Notes: generated by a model from the letters alone, not told the origin. 64,000 bases of DNA from Streptomyces sp. Ag109_O5-1 (GCF_003814875.1 NZ_RKQF01000001.1:4774001-4838000); one strand, 5' to 3'; counted from the first letter of the stretch, positions 48,821 through 57,121 are shown. A program made the numbers and translations.

Positions 48821-50101
48821 GTGCCCGCACCGAAGCCGAAGGCCAGCCGATCTCTGCTGGTCGCCTCCGCCGCCCTGATCTCCCTGTCGCTCACCGCGCC
48901 GGCCGCGCTCGCCGCGCCGACGCCCTCGACGAGTCCGTCGGCCACTCCCCCGGCGAAGATGTCGACGGTCGGCGGCACCCGGCTCGGACAGCCGGGTACC
49001 CAGGTGAATCTGACCGCCGGGGTGCCGGTGCTGCCGAAGGACGTCACGGCGCGTTCCTGGATCGTCTCCGACGCCGAGTCGGGCGAGGTGCTCGCCGCGC
49101 ACAACGCGCACTGGCGGCTGCCCCCGGCGAGCACCCTGAAGATGCTGTTCGCGGACACCGTGCTGCCCCGGTTCCCGAAGTCGACCACGCACAAGGTGGT
49201 GCCGACCGACCTCGCGGGCATGGGCGCCGGCTCCAGCATGGTCGGGATAAAGGAAGGCCAGACCTACACGGTCCACGATCTCTGGCTCGGGGTGTTCCTG
49301 CGCTCCGGCAACGACGCCGTGCATGTGCTGTCCGCGATGAACGGCGGTGTCGAGCAGACCGTCAAGGACATGCAGGACCACGCCGACGAACTGCAGGCGC
49401 TGGACACGCATGTGGTGAGTCCGGACGGGTACGACCAGGCCGGGCAGGTGTCGTCGGCGTACGACCTGTCGCTGTTCGCCCGTTCCGGGCTGCAGAAGAA
49501 GGACTTCCGGGAGTACTGCTCGACCGTGCGAGCCAAGTTCCCGGGTGACACGACGAAGAACGCCAAGGGGCAGTCGGTCCGGGGCTCTTTCGAGATCCAG
49601 AACACCAACCGGCTGCTGAGCGGCGACACCGACGTGCCCGTCTACCAGGGCATCGCGGGGGTGAAGAACGGCAACACCACCAACGCCGGCGCCACCTTCA
49701 CCGGGGTCGCCGAACGGGGTGGCAGGGTGCTGCTGGTCACGGTGATGAACCCGGAGAAGAAGGAGCACAACGAGGTCTACAAGGAGACCGCCAAGCTGTT
49801 CGACTGGGGCTTCCAGGCGGCCGGCAAGGCGACTCCGGTGGGGGAGCTGGTCCCACCCAAGGGGGCGGTGGGCTCCAGTGCCCAGCCGGGGGCGAGCGCC
49901 TCCGCGTCCGGCTCCGGCTCCGGTTCCGGGAAGGGCGCGGGGTCGAAGCCGGTGGCCGCCGCCTCCGCCGACGGCTCCGGCGGGATCGGAGTGGCGCTGG
50001 CGATCACGGGCGGGGTGCTGGTGCTGCTCGCGGGCGCGGCCTTCCTGGTCAACCGCCGTTGGCCGCTGCCGGATCTGGTGCGCCGCCGGACTCGTCCCTG
50101 A
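48821..50101 (+). CDS. D-alanyl-D-alanine carboxypeptidase (PBP5-type, S11), C-terminal membrane anchor
   Basis: A 426-residue penicillin-binding protein. The signal peptide is SLLVASAALISLSLTAPAAL. The active-site motifs are in order: SxxK as PPASTLKM (Ser104, Lys107), SxN as RSGNDAVHV near 163, and KTG as the variant GVKNGNT. A Ser/Gly-rich linker and one membrane helix (GIGVALAITGGVLVLLAGAA) end the protein. It trims pentapeptide stems of peptidoglycan. The GTG at 48821 opens an ideal signal peptide, but no ribosome site precedes it. TACGTT at 48808-48813 could be a -10 box of a leaderless transcript. An in-frame ATG at 48728 is the alternative. Confidence 0.92.
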   Translation: MPAPKPKASRSLLVASAALISLSLTAPAALAAPTPSTSPSATPPAKMSTVGGTRLGQPGTQVNLTAGVPVLPKDVTARSWIVSDAESGEVLAAHNAHWRLPPASTLKMLFADTVLPRFPKSTTHKVVPTDLAGMGAGSSMVGIKEGQTYTVHDLWLGVFLRSGNDAVHVLSAMNGGVEQTVKDMQDHADELQALDTHVVSPDGYDQAGQVSSAYDLSLFARSGLQKKDFREYCSTVRAKFPGDTTKNAKGQSVRGSFEIQNTNRLLSGDTDVPVYQGIAGVKNGNTTNAGATFTGVAERGGRVLLVTVMNPEKKEHNEVYKETAKLFDWGFQAAGKATPVGELVPPKGAVGSSAQPGASASASGSGSGSGKGAGSKPVAAASADGSGGIGVALAITGGVLVLLAGAAFLVNRRWPLPDLVRRRTRP

Positions 50102-50954
50102 CCCCTCTGCCGCTCTCCGTCGCCGTCCAGGCGGCGGAGAACAGGACGAGTTTCGACGTGAAGTTGATCCACAGCAGCAGGGCGACCGGGACGCCGAACG
50201 CGCCGTACATGCTCTTCGCGGCGACACCCTGGATATAGCCGCTGAGCAGCAGCTTGAGGAGTTCGAAGCCGACCGCGCCGATCAGGGCCGCGACCAGCAG
50301 CCGGCGGCGCGGCGGCTCGACTCCGGGCAGCAGGGTGAGGACGTAGAGCAGGAGCAGGAAGTCGGCGGTCACGGCGACGGTGAACGCGGCGGTCCGCAGC
50401 AACAGGGGCCCCCAGCCGTGCTCGGGGAGACCGAGCCGGTGGGAGATCCAGCCCACCGCCGCCGAGGCGATCGTGGACACGGCGATCGTGACGAGCACCG
50501 CGCCGCCGAAGCCGACCAGGATGCCGGCGTCCTTGAGCTTGGCGAGGATCGGGTTCTCGACCTTGTCGGACAGCTCCCACACCGCACGCAGACAGTCCCG
50601 CATCTGGCCGACCCAGTTGATACCGGTGAACAGCAGGACGGCACCGGCGATGAGACCGACGGTGCCGGCGTTCTGGACCAGGGAGTTGATGTCCAGCTGG
50701 TCGGAGATGCCGGGGACCTGGTCGGCGATCTTGTTCTGCACGTTCTGCTGCTGGGACTTGCTCAGGGTGGCGGCGGCGATCGCGGCGCCCACGGTCAGCA
50801 GCGGGAAGAGCGAGACAAAGCTGATGAAGGTCATGGCGGCGGCCAGCTGGGACCAGTTCACCCGCTCGAGCCGCTCGTACGACCGCCAGGTGTGCGTGGT
50901 CATGAGCCAGCCCACGAGCGGGCCGACGACGGGGAGTTTTCTCAGCCAGTCCAT
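50049..50954 (-). CDS. YihY/BrkB family membrane protein
   Basis: A 301-residue inner-membrane protein with six predicted helices. The family motifs are RVNWSQLAAAMTFISFVSLF near the start, followed by PLLTVGAAIAAATLSKSQQQ, GTVGLIAGAVLLFTGINWVG, MRDCLRAVWELSD and YGAFGVPVALLLWINFTSKL. Once called ribonuclease BN, the family has no proven transport activity. The last 17 codons overlap the convergent carboxypeptidase gene by 53 bp. It lies directly downstream of the GtrA gene on the same strand with a 14-bp gap, so it may belong to the same transcript. Confidence 0.9.
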   Translation of the reverse strand: MDWLRKLPVVGPLVGWLMTTHTWRSYERLERVNWSQLAAAMTFISFVSLFPLLTVGAAIAAATLSKSQQQNVQNKIADQVPGISDQLDINSLVQNAGTVGLIAGAVLLFTGINWVGQMRDCLRAVWELSDKVENPILAKLKDAGILVGFGGAVLVTIAVSTIASAAVGWISHRLGLPEHGWGPLLLRTAAFTVAVTADFLLLLYVLTLLPGVEPPRRRLLVAALIGAVGFELLKLLLSGYIQGVAAKSMYGAFGVPVALLLWINFTSKLVLFSAAWTATESGRGVRDESGGAPDPAAANGG

Positions 50955-50968
50955 GATCCGACTCTGCC

Positions 50969-51367
50969 CTATGCGCGGAACACCAATGTGCGAGTACCCC
51001 AGAAGCGCAGAACCGTGCCCAGGGCCATGCCGACGATCGCACCGGAGACGGTGTCGGCGCGCTGCGAGGTGAGGCCGAGACCGTAGTGGCTGACGGCGAG
51101 GCAGAGCAACTGGACCAGGGCACCGGCGAGGTTCACGGCGACGAAGATTGCGTAGGGGCGCACGCCGGTCGCGTGCGCCCGGCGGTAGGTGCCGCGTGCG
51201 TTGCCGAGGTAGGCGACCGTGCAGCCCGCCACGAAGGACAGGGACTTGGCGGTGAGCGGGTCGAGGGCGGCCGGACCGCGCAGGCTCGTGAAGAGGGTGA
51301 GGTCGACGGCGTAGGCGAGCAGGCCGACGGCGGCGAAGCCGATCAGCTCACGCCGGTCCGTGCTCAC
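50969..51367 (-). CDS. GtrA family membrane protein (polyprenyl-phosphate sugar translocation)
   Basis: A 132-residue protein with four predicted helices: ELIGFAAVGLLAYAVDLTLF, AKSLSFVAGCTVAYLGNARG, YAIFVAVNLAGALVQLLCLA and IVGMALGTVLRFWGTRTLVF. The pattern FAAVG-NxxxTYRR-RFWGTRTLVF is typical of GtrA. In mycobacteria the GtrA protein Rv3789 is linked to decaprenyl-phosphoryl-arabinose, and here the gene is coupled (GTGA overlap) to a UbiA-type DPPR synthase. A role in flipping or presenting polyprenyl-phosphoryl-pentose is therefore inferred. Confidence 0.88.
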   Translation of the reverse strand: MSTDRRELIGFAAVGLLAYAVDLTLFTSLRGPAALDPLTAKSLSFVAGCTVAYLGNARGTYRRAHATGVRPYAIFVAVNLAGALVQLLCLAVSHYGLGLTSQRADTVSGAIVGMALGTVLRFWGTRTLVFRA

Positions 51368-52371
51368 CAGTGGGCCACCGCGAGGCCGTACATCGCCAGC
51401 CAGGCCAGGCCGATCAGGGCGAGGGCGCGGTCGCTCAGGACGACGTCCTCGGGTTCGCCGGCGGTGCCGCGGTCGGCGAAGACGGCGTACCGCAGGATCG
51501 CCAGGATGAACGCCACCATGGACAGCTGCCGCCAGGGCAGCAGGCCGTCCGGATGCCCGGTGCCGTGTCCGGTGCCGTGTCCCTCCAGGGCCCACAGGCA
51601 GTAGGCGAGGACGGCCACCCCGGCGGCGAGCTGCCAGACGAAGCGGAGGTAGCCGGTGGTGTACTCGGTCAGCAACGCGCGTGTGGCGCCCGCTTTCCCG
51701 GCCATCTGGACGGCCTCGGAGTAGCGCTTGGCCGACACCATGAAGAGCGCGCCGAAGCCGGTGGTGATCAGGAACCAGCGGGACAGCGGGATACCGAGGG
51801 CGACCCCGCCGATCGCCGCCCGCATCAGGAAGCCGGTGGTGACGACGACGAGGTCGACGACCAGGACGTGCTTCAGGACGACGCAGTACGCCAGTTGCAT
51901 GCCCAGGTAGGCGATCAGGAGGGCCGGGACGAGCGGCGGGGTCAGCCGGGCCGCGAGCAGCGGTCCCAGGACGGCCAGGACGCCTCCCGCGGCGTAGGCC
52001 ACGGGGACCGGGACCTGGCCGGCGGCGACCGGGCGGTGGCACTTGACGGGGTGGGCGCGGTCGGCCCCCGCGTCACGGGCGTCGTTGATCAGGTAGACGG
52101 CGGCGGCGCAGCCGGTGAACAGGACGAAGGTCAGGGTGAGGCGGAACAGCGCGTGCAGGGAGAACAGCTGCCCGGCGGCGGCCGGGGCGGCGATGACGAG
52201 GGTGTTCTTGACCCACTGCTTGGGGCGGGTGGTCCTCAGCAGGCCCTTGAGGAGACCGCCGGCGGTGACCCGCGCGGGTGCCGGTCCGTGCGGCCGGGAG
52301 GGGTGGGCGCGCTGTTCGTGCAGAGTCGTTTCAGCAACCGCTTCGCCGGCCGCGTGGGCGGTCTCGGTCAT
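51364..52371 (-). CDS. Decaprenyl-phosphate phosphoribosyltransferase (UbiA family)
   Basis: A 335-residue prenyltransferase of the UbiA superfamily with about nine helices. The first Asp-rich motif is AVYLINDARDAGADRAHPVK with CHRPVAAGQVPV after it. LLRTTRPKQWVKNTLVIAAP near the N-terminus and SAKRYSEAVQMAGKAGATRA are typical of the Rv3806c (DPPR synthase) group and not of ubiquinone enzymes. It would move 5-phosphoribose from PRPP to decaprenyl phosphate. The ATG at 52371 overlaps the PAP2 stop, and its stop overlaps the GtrA start, so all three are coupled. Confidence 0.9.
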   Translation of the reverse strand: MTETAHAAGEAVAETTLHEQRAHPSRPHGPAPARVTAGGLLKGLLRTTRPKQWVKNTLVIAAPAAAGQLFSLHALFRLTLTFVLFTGCAAAVYLINDARDAGADRAHPVKCHRPVAAGQVPVPVAYAAGGVLAVLGPLLAARLTPPLVPALLIAYLGMQLAYCVVLKHVLVVDLVVVTTGFLMRAAIGGVALGIPLSRWFLITTGFGALFMVSAKRYSEAVQMAGKAGATRALLTEYTTGYLRFVWQLAAGVAVLAYCLWALEGHGTGHGTGHPDGLLPWRQLSMVAFILAILRYAVFADRGTAGEPEDVVLSDRALALIGLAWLAMYGLAVAHW

Positions 52372-52892
52372 GTGAGCCTCCCCGTGTACGGGGTGCCGGC
52401 CGCTCCCCCGCTCACCCAGCGCGCCCCGGCCCGCGCCACGAGCGCCCCGAGGGCCGCGCCCGCCGCCACGTCCGTGGGCCAGTGCACACCGACGACCAGC
52501 CGGGAAAGGCACATCGCGGCCGCGAGAGGTGCGACCGCGGGTGCGCCGAGCGCCCCGAAGGCGACGGCGGCGGCCGCCGCGGAGGTGGCGTGCGAGCTGG
52601 GGAAGGAGTACCGGCCCGCGGTGCGCACCAGGGGCCAGACATGCGTGGGGCGCGCCCGGCGCACGACCCGTTTGACGCCCATGCTGCCGAGGTGCGCGCC
52701 CGCGACCAGCGCCGTACCGCGCAGCCAGGCGCCGCGCCGCGCGCCGTCCACGGCGGCCCCGGCGAGGCCCGCCGCGAGCCAGAGCGCACCGTGTTCACCG
52801 GCGCGGGAGAGACCGCGCGCGGCCGACGCGACGCGTGGATCGGCACCGCAGGCGAGCATCGCGGAGAGGAACCGGTGGTCCATGTCGTCCAT
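52368..52892 (-). CDS. PAP2 family phosphatase (probable decaprenylphosphoryl-5-phosphoribose phosphatase)
   Basis: A 174-residue membrane phosphatase. The three PAP2 signatures are GVKRVVRRARP, PSSHATSAAAAAVAFG and SRLVVGVHWPTDVAAGAALG, with both catalytic His residues. In mycobacteria the homologue Rv3807c sits next to the DPPR synthase and is proposed to remove the 5-phosphate of decaprenylphosphoryl-phosphoribose. Here the gene is coupled to the same partner by an ATGA overlap. The ATG at 52892 is preferred over a GTG at 52901. It is divergent from dprE1, 150 bp away. Confidence 0.9.
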   Translation of the reverse strand: MDDMDHRFLSAMLACGADPRVASAARGLSRAGEHGALWLAAGLAGAAVDGARRGAWLRGTALVAGAHLGSMGVKRVVRRARPTHVWPLVRTAGRYSFPSSHATSAAAAAVAFGALGAPAVAPLAAAMCLSRLVVGVHWPTDVAAGAALGALVARAGARWVSGGAAGTPYTGRLT

Positions 52893-53042
52893 TGGACTCA
52901 CTGTTCACCTTCACCCCGCCAAAGCCGTGATCATATTGAGCGACATTCCGATAATCACCCGTTTCGGGGAGTCAGGTGATTTTAGGTAACCAGTCACTCA
53001 TAGCACTCATAACGCCCATACAGCAGCGATACGGTCTTCGTC

Positions 53043-54449
53043 ATGCCTGGAAAGCCTGAAGGGCCCGCAGGTCCCGTCGAACCCGGAACGGCCGTCTCCG
53101 AGACCACCGTCTCCGTCACCGGATGGGGCCGCACCGCCCCCACCGCAGCCCGCCTGATCCGTCCCCGGACCTACCAGGAGGCGGCGGACGCGATCCGGAA
53201 CTGCGGGGCGCGCGGCGGTATCGCGCGGGGACTGGGACGCGCGTACGGGGACGCGGCGCAGAACGCCGGCGGAGCCGTGCTCGACATGACGGGCCTCGAC
53301 CGCATCCACGCCATCGACGCGGACGGCGGCACCGTGCTGTGCGACGCCGGGGTCTCGTTGCACCGCCTGATGGAGGTGCTGCTGCCGCTCGGCTGGTTCG
53401 TCCCGGTGACCCCGGGGACCCGCCAGGTGACGGTGGGCGGCGCGATCGGCGCCGACATCCACGGCAAGAACCACCATGTCTCGGGATCCTTCTCCCGTCA
53501 CGTGCTGTCCTTCGAACTCCTCACCGCCGACGGCCACGTCCGCACGGTGAGCCGCGGCACCCCGCTGTTCGACGCGACGGCCGGCGGCATGGGTCTGACC
53601 GGAGTGATCCTCACGGCGACCGTCCGCCTCCTCCCCGTCGAGACCTCGTACATGTCCGTCGACACCGAACGCGCCGCCGACCTCGACGATCTGATGGCCC
53701 GTCTCACCGCCACCGACCACCGCTACCGCTACTCGGTCGCCTGGATCGACCTGCTGGCGCGCGGGGCGGCGACCGGACGCGCGGTGCTCACCCGGGGCGA
53801 CCACGCGCCCCTGCAGGCGCTCGGCAGGGAAACGCGCGCCGGGCGCGCACCCCTTGCCTTCCGTCCCCGACAGCTTCCGGCCGCTCCCGCCTTCGTCCCC
53901 GGGGGCCTCCTCGGCCGTACCACCGTCGGCCTCTTCAACGAACTCTGGTACCGCAAGGCGCCCCGCGCGCGTGCGGGCCAGCTCCAGGGCATCTCCGCGT
54001 TCTTCCACCCCCTGGACGGCGTCCCGCACTGGAACCGCGTCTACGGCCGCGCCGGCTTCGTCCAGTACCAGTTCGTCGTCGGACACGGCCGGGAGGACGC
54101 CCTGCGCCGGATCGTGGCGCGTATCTCCGAGCACCGCTGCCCGTCCTTCCTGGCCGTCCTCAAACGCTTCGGCGACGCCGACCCCGGCTGGCTCTCCTTC
54201 CCCGTGCCCGGCTGGACCCTCGCCCTCGACATCCCGGCCGCCCTGCCCGGCCTCGCCGCCTTCCTGGACGAACTGGACGAGGAGGTGGCGGCCGCCGGCG
54301 GCCGTGTCTACCTCGCCAAGGACTCCCGGCTGCGCCCCGAACTGCTCGCCGCGATATACCCACGGATCGCCGAATTCCGCGCCCTGCGGGCGGAGTTGGA
54401 CCCGCGCGGGGTCTTCGTGTCCGACCTGTCCCGCCGTCTCGGTCTCTAG
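53043..54449 (+). CDS. dprE1: Decaprenylphosphoryl-beta-D-ribose oxidase
   Basis: A 468-residue FAD oxidoreductase of the VAO/DprE1 type. Motifs include VTGWGRTAPTAARLIRP, GGIARGLGRAYGDAAQNAGG for FAD binding, PVTPGTRQVTVGGAIGADIH, GKNHHVSGSFSRHVLSFELL and DATAGGMGLTGVILTATVRL. The C-terminal substrate part is FPVPGWTLALDIPAALPGLA and RVYLAKDSRLRPELLAAIYP with the catalytic-site Lys in LAKDS. The Cys that benzothiazinone drugs attack in the tuberculosis enzyme (Cys387, in NICVDFP) is Ala394 here. It oxidises the C2 hydroxyl of decaprenylphosphoryl-ribose. dprE2 follows after 26 bp. Confidence 0.94.
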   Translation: MPGKPEGPAGPVEPGTAVSETTVSVTGWGRTAPTAARLIRPRTYQEAADAIRNCGARGGIARGLGRAYGDAAQNAGGAVLDMTGLDRIHAIDADGGTVLCDAGVSLHRLMEVLLPLGWFVPVTPGTRQVTVGGAIGADIHGKNHHVSGSFSRHVLSFELLTADGHVRTVSRGTPLFDATAGGMGLTGVILTATVRLLPVETSYMSVDTERAADLDDLMARLTATDHRYRYSVAWIDLLARGAATGRAVLTRGDHAPLQALGRETRAGRAPLAFRPRQLPAAPAFVPGGLLGRTTVGLFNELWYRKAPRARAGQLQGISAFFHPLDGVPHWNRVYGRAGFVQYQFVVGHGREDALRRIVARISEHRCPSFLAVLKRFGDADPGWLSFPVPGWTLALDIPAALPGLAAFLDELDEEVAAAGGRVYLAKDSRLRPELLAAIYPRIAEFRALRAELDPRGVFVSDLSRRLGL

Positions 54450-54475
54450 TCTTCCCCCAGCCCTCAGGAGTTGCC

Positions 54476-55231
54476 GTGAAGGACGCCTTCGGAATGCCCC
54501 AGTCCCTGCTGGTCCTCGGCGGTACGTCCGAGATCGCGCTGGCCACCGCACGCCGGCTGATCGCCCGCCGCACCCGCACGGTCTGGCTGGCGGGCCGCCC
54601 CTCCCCCGCGCTCGACAAGGCCGCCGAGCGGCTGCGCGACCTCGGGCCCGATGTCCACACCGTCGCCTTCGACGCCCTCGACCCCGAGTCCCACGAGGCG
54701 GCCCTCGGCAAGATCTTCGCCAACGGCGACCTCGACATGGTCCTGCTCGCCTTCGGCATCCTCGGCGACCAGGCCACCGACGAACGCGAGCCGGTGAACG
54801 CCGTGCGCGTCGCGCAGACCAACTACACGGGCGCCGTCTCGGCGGGCCTGGTCAGCGCGCGGGCCCTGCAGGCACAGGGCCACGGCTCACTGGTGGTCCT
54901 GTCCTCGGTCGCCGGCGAACGGGCGAGGCGCTCCAACTTCATCTACGGCTCCAGCAAGGCGGGCCTCGACGCCTTCGCCCAGGGCCTGGGCGACGCGCTG
55001 CACGGGACGGGCGTGCACGTGATGGTCGTACGGCCCGGGTTCGTCCGCTCGAAGATGACGGCGGGGCTGGCGGAAGCGCCCCTGGCCACGACACCGGAGG
55101 CGGTGGCGACGGCGATCGAGGCGGGCCTGCGCAGGCGCTCGGAGGTGGTGTGGGTACCGGGCACGCTGCGCGTGGTGATGTCGGCACTACGGCACGCGCC
55201 GCGGGGGTTGTTCCGCAGGTTGCCGATCTGA
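54476..55231 (+). CDS. dprE2: Decaprenylphosphoryl-2-keto-ribose reductase
   Basis: A 251-residue short-chain dehydrogenase. The nucleotide-binding loop is SLLVLGGTSEIALATARRLI, followed by VLLAFGILGDQATDEREPVN. The catalytic motifs are Ser in VVLSSVAGERARRSNFIYGS and YxxxK in YGSSKAGLDAFAQ, then VHVMVVRPGFVRSKM. These are characteristic of DprE2, which reduces the keto intermediate made by DprE1 and yields decaprenylphosphoryl-arabinose. The GTG at 54476 follows CAGGAG. The two genes form an operon as in mycobacteria. Confidence 0.94.
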   Translation: MKDAFGMPQSLLVLGGTSEIALATARRLIARRTRTVWLAGRPSPALDKAAERLRDLGPDVHTVAFDALDPESHEAALGKIFANGDLDMVLLAFGILGDQATDEREPVNAVRVAQTNYTGAVSAGLVSARALQAQGHGSLVVLSSVAGERARRSNFIYGSSKAGLDAFAQGLGDALHGTGVHVMVVRPGFVRSKMTAGLAEAPLATTPEAVATAIEAGLRRRSEVVWVPGTLRVVMSALRHAPRGLFRRLPI

Positions 55232-55249
55232 AACGCCCTGCTTTCAGGG

Positions 55250-55312
55250 GCGCTGGGGGTACCCCCGGCCGAAGGCTGGGGGAGGAACTGCGCGACCAGC
55301 CCCCACCGGCCC
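55250..55312. repeat. Dispersed GC-rich hairpin element, copy near dprE2 end
   Basis: The first 43 bp, starting GCGCTGGGGGTACCCCCGGC, match 57159-57201 at all but one position. The second half, CTGCGCGACCAGCCCCCACC, pairs with the GGCTGGGGG of the first half. It lies between the convergent dprE2 and RNA-ligase-like genes and is likely a terminator. A smaller CGCCCTG/CAGGGGCG hairpin precedes it. Confidence 0.78.
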
Positions 55313-55317
55313 GCAGA

Positions 55318-55896
55318 CTACCGACCGGCGATGCTCTCCTGCTCCACATGCCCCGCCTGAGGCGGAACGACAGAGCCCCCGAAGGCGTACTCACGCAGCT
55401 TCCGCCACACGCCGTCGAGCCCCTGCTCGTACAGCGCGAACCCGGCACAAGGCCACTCGGCCTCGAAGTCCGCCAACTCGGCGAACGCCCGGTCCATGGC
55501 GGCCTCGTCGATCCCATGGGCGACGGTCACATGCGGGTGGTAGGGGAACTGCAGCTCACGGTCGAGCGGCCCGGACGCGTCCCGGACCCGCGACTGGAGC
55601 CATGCACAGTCATCCGCGCCCTGAGCCACCCGGACGTAGACGACAGGCGAGAGCGGCCGGAAGGTACCCGTACCGCAGAGCCGCATCGGAAACGGCCGGC
55701 CCACCGCGGCGACCTCGCTCAGATGGGCTTCCACGGCGGCCAGCGCCTCCGCGGCGATCTCCGTCGGCGGCAGCAGAGTCACGTGCGTCGGAATGCCGTG
55801 GGCCGCGGCGTCGCCGAAGCCCGCGCGCCGCTCCTGGAGCAGGCTGCCGTGAGGCTCCGGGACCGCGATCGACACGCCGATCGTTACGGTCCCCAC
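55318..55896 (-). CDS. 2'-5' RNA ligase family protein (2H phosphoesterase fold)
   Basis: A 192-residue protein with two His-x-Thr motifs, THVTLLPPTEI and FPYHPHVTVAHGID, separated by about 80 residues, as in the LigT/2H superfamily. The strands between (PFPMRLCGTGTFRP, PVVYVRVAQGADD) fit the two-lobe fold. Members hydrolyse or ligate cyclic phosphates of RNA or nucleotides. The substrate is unknown and the gene is not part of an evident operon. The last 25 residues (AFGGSVVPPQ onward) are variable. Confidence 0.9.
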   Translation of the reverse strand: MGTVTIGVSIAVPEPHGSLLQERRAGFGDAAAHGIPTHVTLLPPTEIAAEALAAVEAHLSEVAAVGRPFPMRLCGTGTFRPLSPVVYVRVAQGADDCAWLQSRVRDASGPLDRELQFPYHPHVTVAHGIDEAAMDRAFAELADFEAEWPCAGFALYEQGLDGVWRKLREYAFGGSVVPPQAGHVEQESIAGR

Positions 55897-56063
55897 GTCA
55901 TCTCCCGTCGGTCGTGATGGTCGGTCGTGACAGTCGGACGCGTGTCGGGTTCGTACCCGGCCGTCCGTCTATCGACTGTACGGCCACGGCCACCTTCCGG
56001 GCAGCCGTGGCCGAAGTGATGTGCAGCGCTCCCGTGCGCTCCCCGGAGCGCCCCCGGCGCCCC

Positions 56064-56112
56064 GCTCGGTGCCGTCGGCGCTTCGCTCGGTGCCGTCGGC
56101 GCTTCGCTCAGT
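56064..56112. repeat. 21-bp direct repeat at the trpS 3' end
   Basis: A 21-bp unit starting GCTCGGTGCCGTCGGCGCTT occurs at 56064-56084 and 56085-56105, and a partial third begins at 56106 and runs into the trpS stop. The identical copies suggest slippage in the 3' untranslated region. The rest of the 55897-56063 gap shows no gene. Confidence 0.8.
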
Positions 56113-57121
56113 GCTTGGCGGGCAGGAAGCCGACCCGGTCGTAGGCCTGGGCCAGCGTCTCCGCGGCGACGGCACGGGCCTTCTCCGCGCCCTTGGCCAG
56201 GATCGAGTCGAGCGTCTCGGGGTCGTCCAGGTACTGCTGGGTGCGCTCGCGGAACGGGGTCACGAACTCGACCATGACCTCCGCGAGGTCCGTCTTGAGC
56301 GCGCCGTACATCTTGCCCTCGTACTCCTGCTCCAGCTCGGCGATCGACTTGCCGGTGAGGGTGGAGTAGATGGTGAGGAGGTTGCTGACGCCCGGCTTGT
56401 TCTCGACGTCGTAGCGGATCACCGTGTCCGTGTCGGTGACCGCGCTCTTGACCTTCTTCGCCGTCGTCTTCGGGTCGTCGAGGAGGTTGATGAGGCCCTT
56501 CGGCGTGGACGCCGACTTGCTCATCTTGATCGACGGGTCCTGGAGGTCGTAGATCTTCGCCGTCTCCTTGAGGATGTACGGCTTCGGGATGGTGAAGGTC
56601 TCGCCGAACCGGCCGTTGAAGCGCTCGGCGAGGTCACGGGTGAGCTCGACGTGCTGGCGCTGGTCCTCGCCGACCGGGACCTCGTGGGCCTGGTAGAGCA
56701 GGATGTCGGCGACCTGGAGGATCGGGTACGTGAACAGGCCGACGGACGCGCGGTCCGTGCCCTGCTTGGCCGCCTTGTCCTTGAACTGGGTCATCCGGCT
56801 GGCCTCGCCGAAGCCGGTGAGGCAGTTCATGACCCAGGCGAGCTGGGCGTGCTCGGGGACATGGCTCTGCACGAAGAGGGTGCAGCGGTCCGCGTCCAGG
56901 CCGGCGGCGAGCAGCTGGGCGGTGGCGAGCCGGGTGTTGGCGCGCAGGTCCGCGGGGTCCTGCGGGACCGTGATCGCGTGCAGGTCGACGACCATGTAGA
57001 AGGCGTCGTGGGACTCCTGGAGGGCTACCCACTGGCGGACGGCGCCGAGGTAGTTGCCCAGGTGGAACGAGCCGGCGGTGGGCTGGATGCCGGAGAGCAC
57101 GCGGGGTCGGTCAGAAGCCAT
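56108..57121 (-). CDS. trpS: Tryptophanyl-tRNA synthetase
   Basis: A 337-residue class I aminoacyl-tRNA synthetase. The HIGH-type signature is SGIQPTAGSFHLGNYLGAVR and the KMSKS loop is SIKMSKSASTPKGLINLLDD. Typical intermediate motifs are YMVVDLHAITVPQDP, VMNCLTGFGEASRMTQFKDK, ILQVADILLYQAHEVPVGED and QRQHVELTRDLAERFN. The length agrees with bacterial TrpS. The ATG at 57121 is chosen because GAGAGA lies 8-9 nt upstream; an in-frame ATG at 57130 has no space for a ribosome site. It charges tRNA-Trp. Confidence 0.97.
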   Translation of the reverse strand: MASDRPRVLSGIQPTAGSFHLGNYLGAVRQWVALQESHDAFYMVVDLHAITVPQDPADLRANTRLATAQLLAAGLDADRCTLFVQSHVPEHAQLAWVMNCLTGFGEASRMTQFKDKAAKQGTDRASVGLFTYPILQVADILLYQAHEVPVGEDQRQHVELTRDLAERFNGRFGETFTIPKPYILKETAKIYDLQDPSIKMSKSASTPKGLINLLDDPKTTAKKVKSAVTDTDTVIRYDVENKPGVSNLLTIYSTLTGKSIAELEQEYEGKMYGALKTDLAEVMVEFVTPFRERTQQYLDDPETLDSILAKGAEKARAVAAETLAQAYDRVGFLPAKH

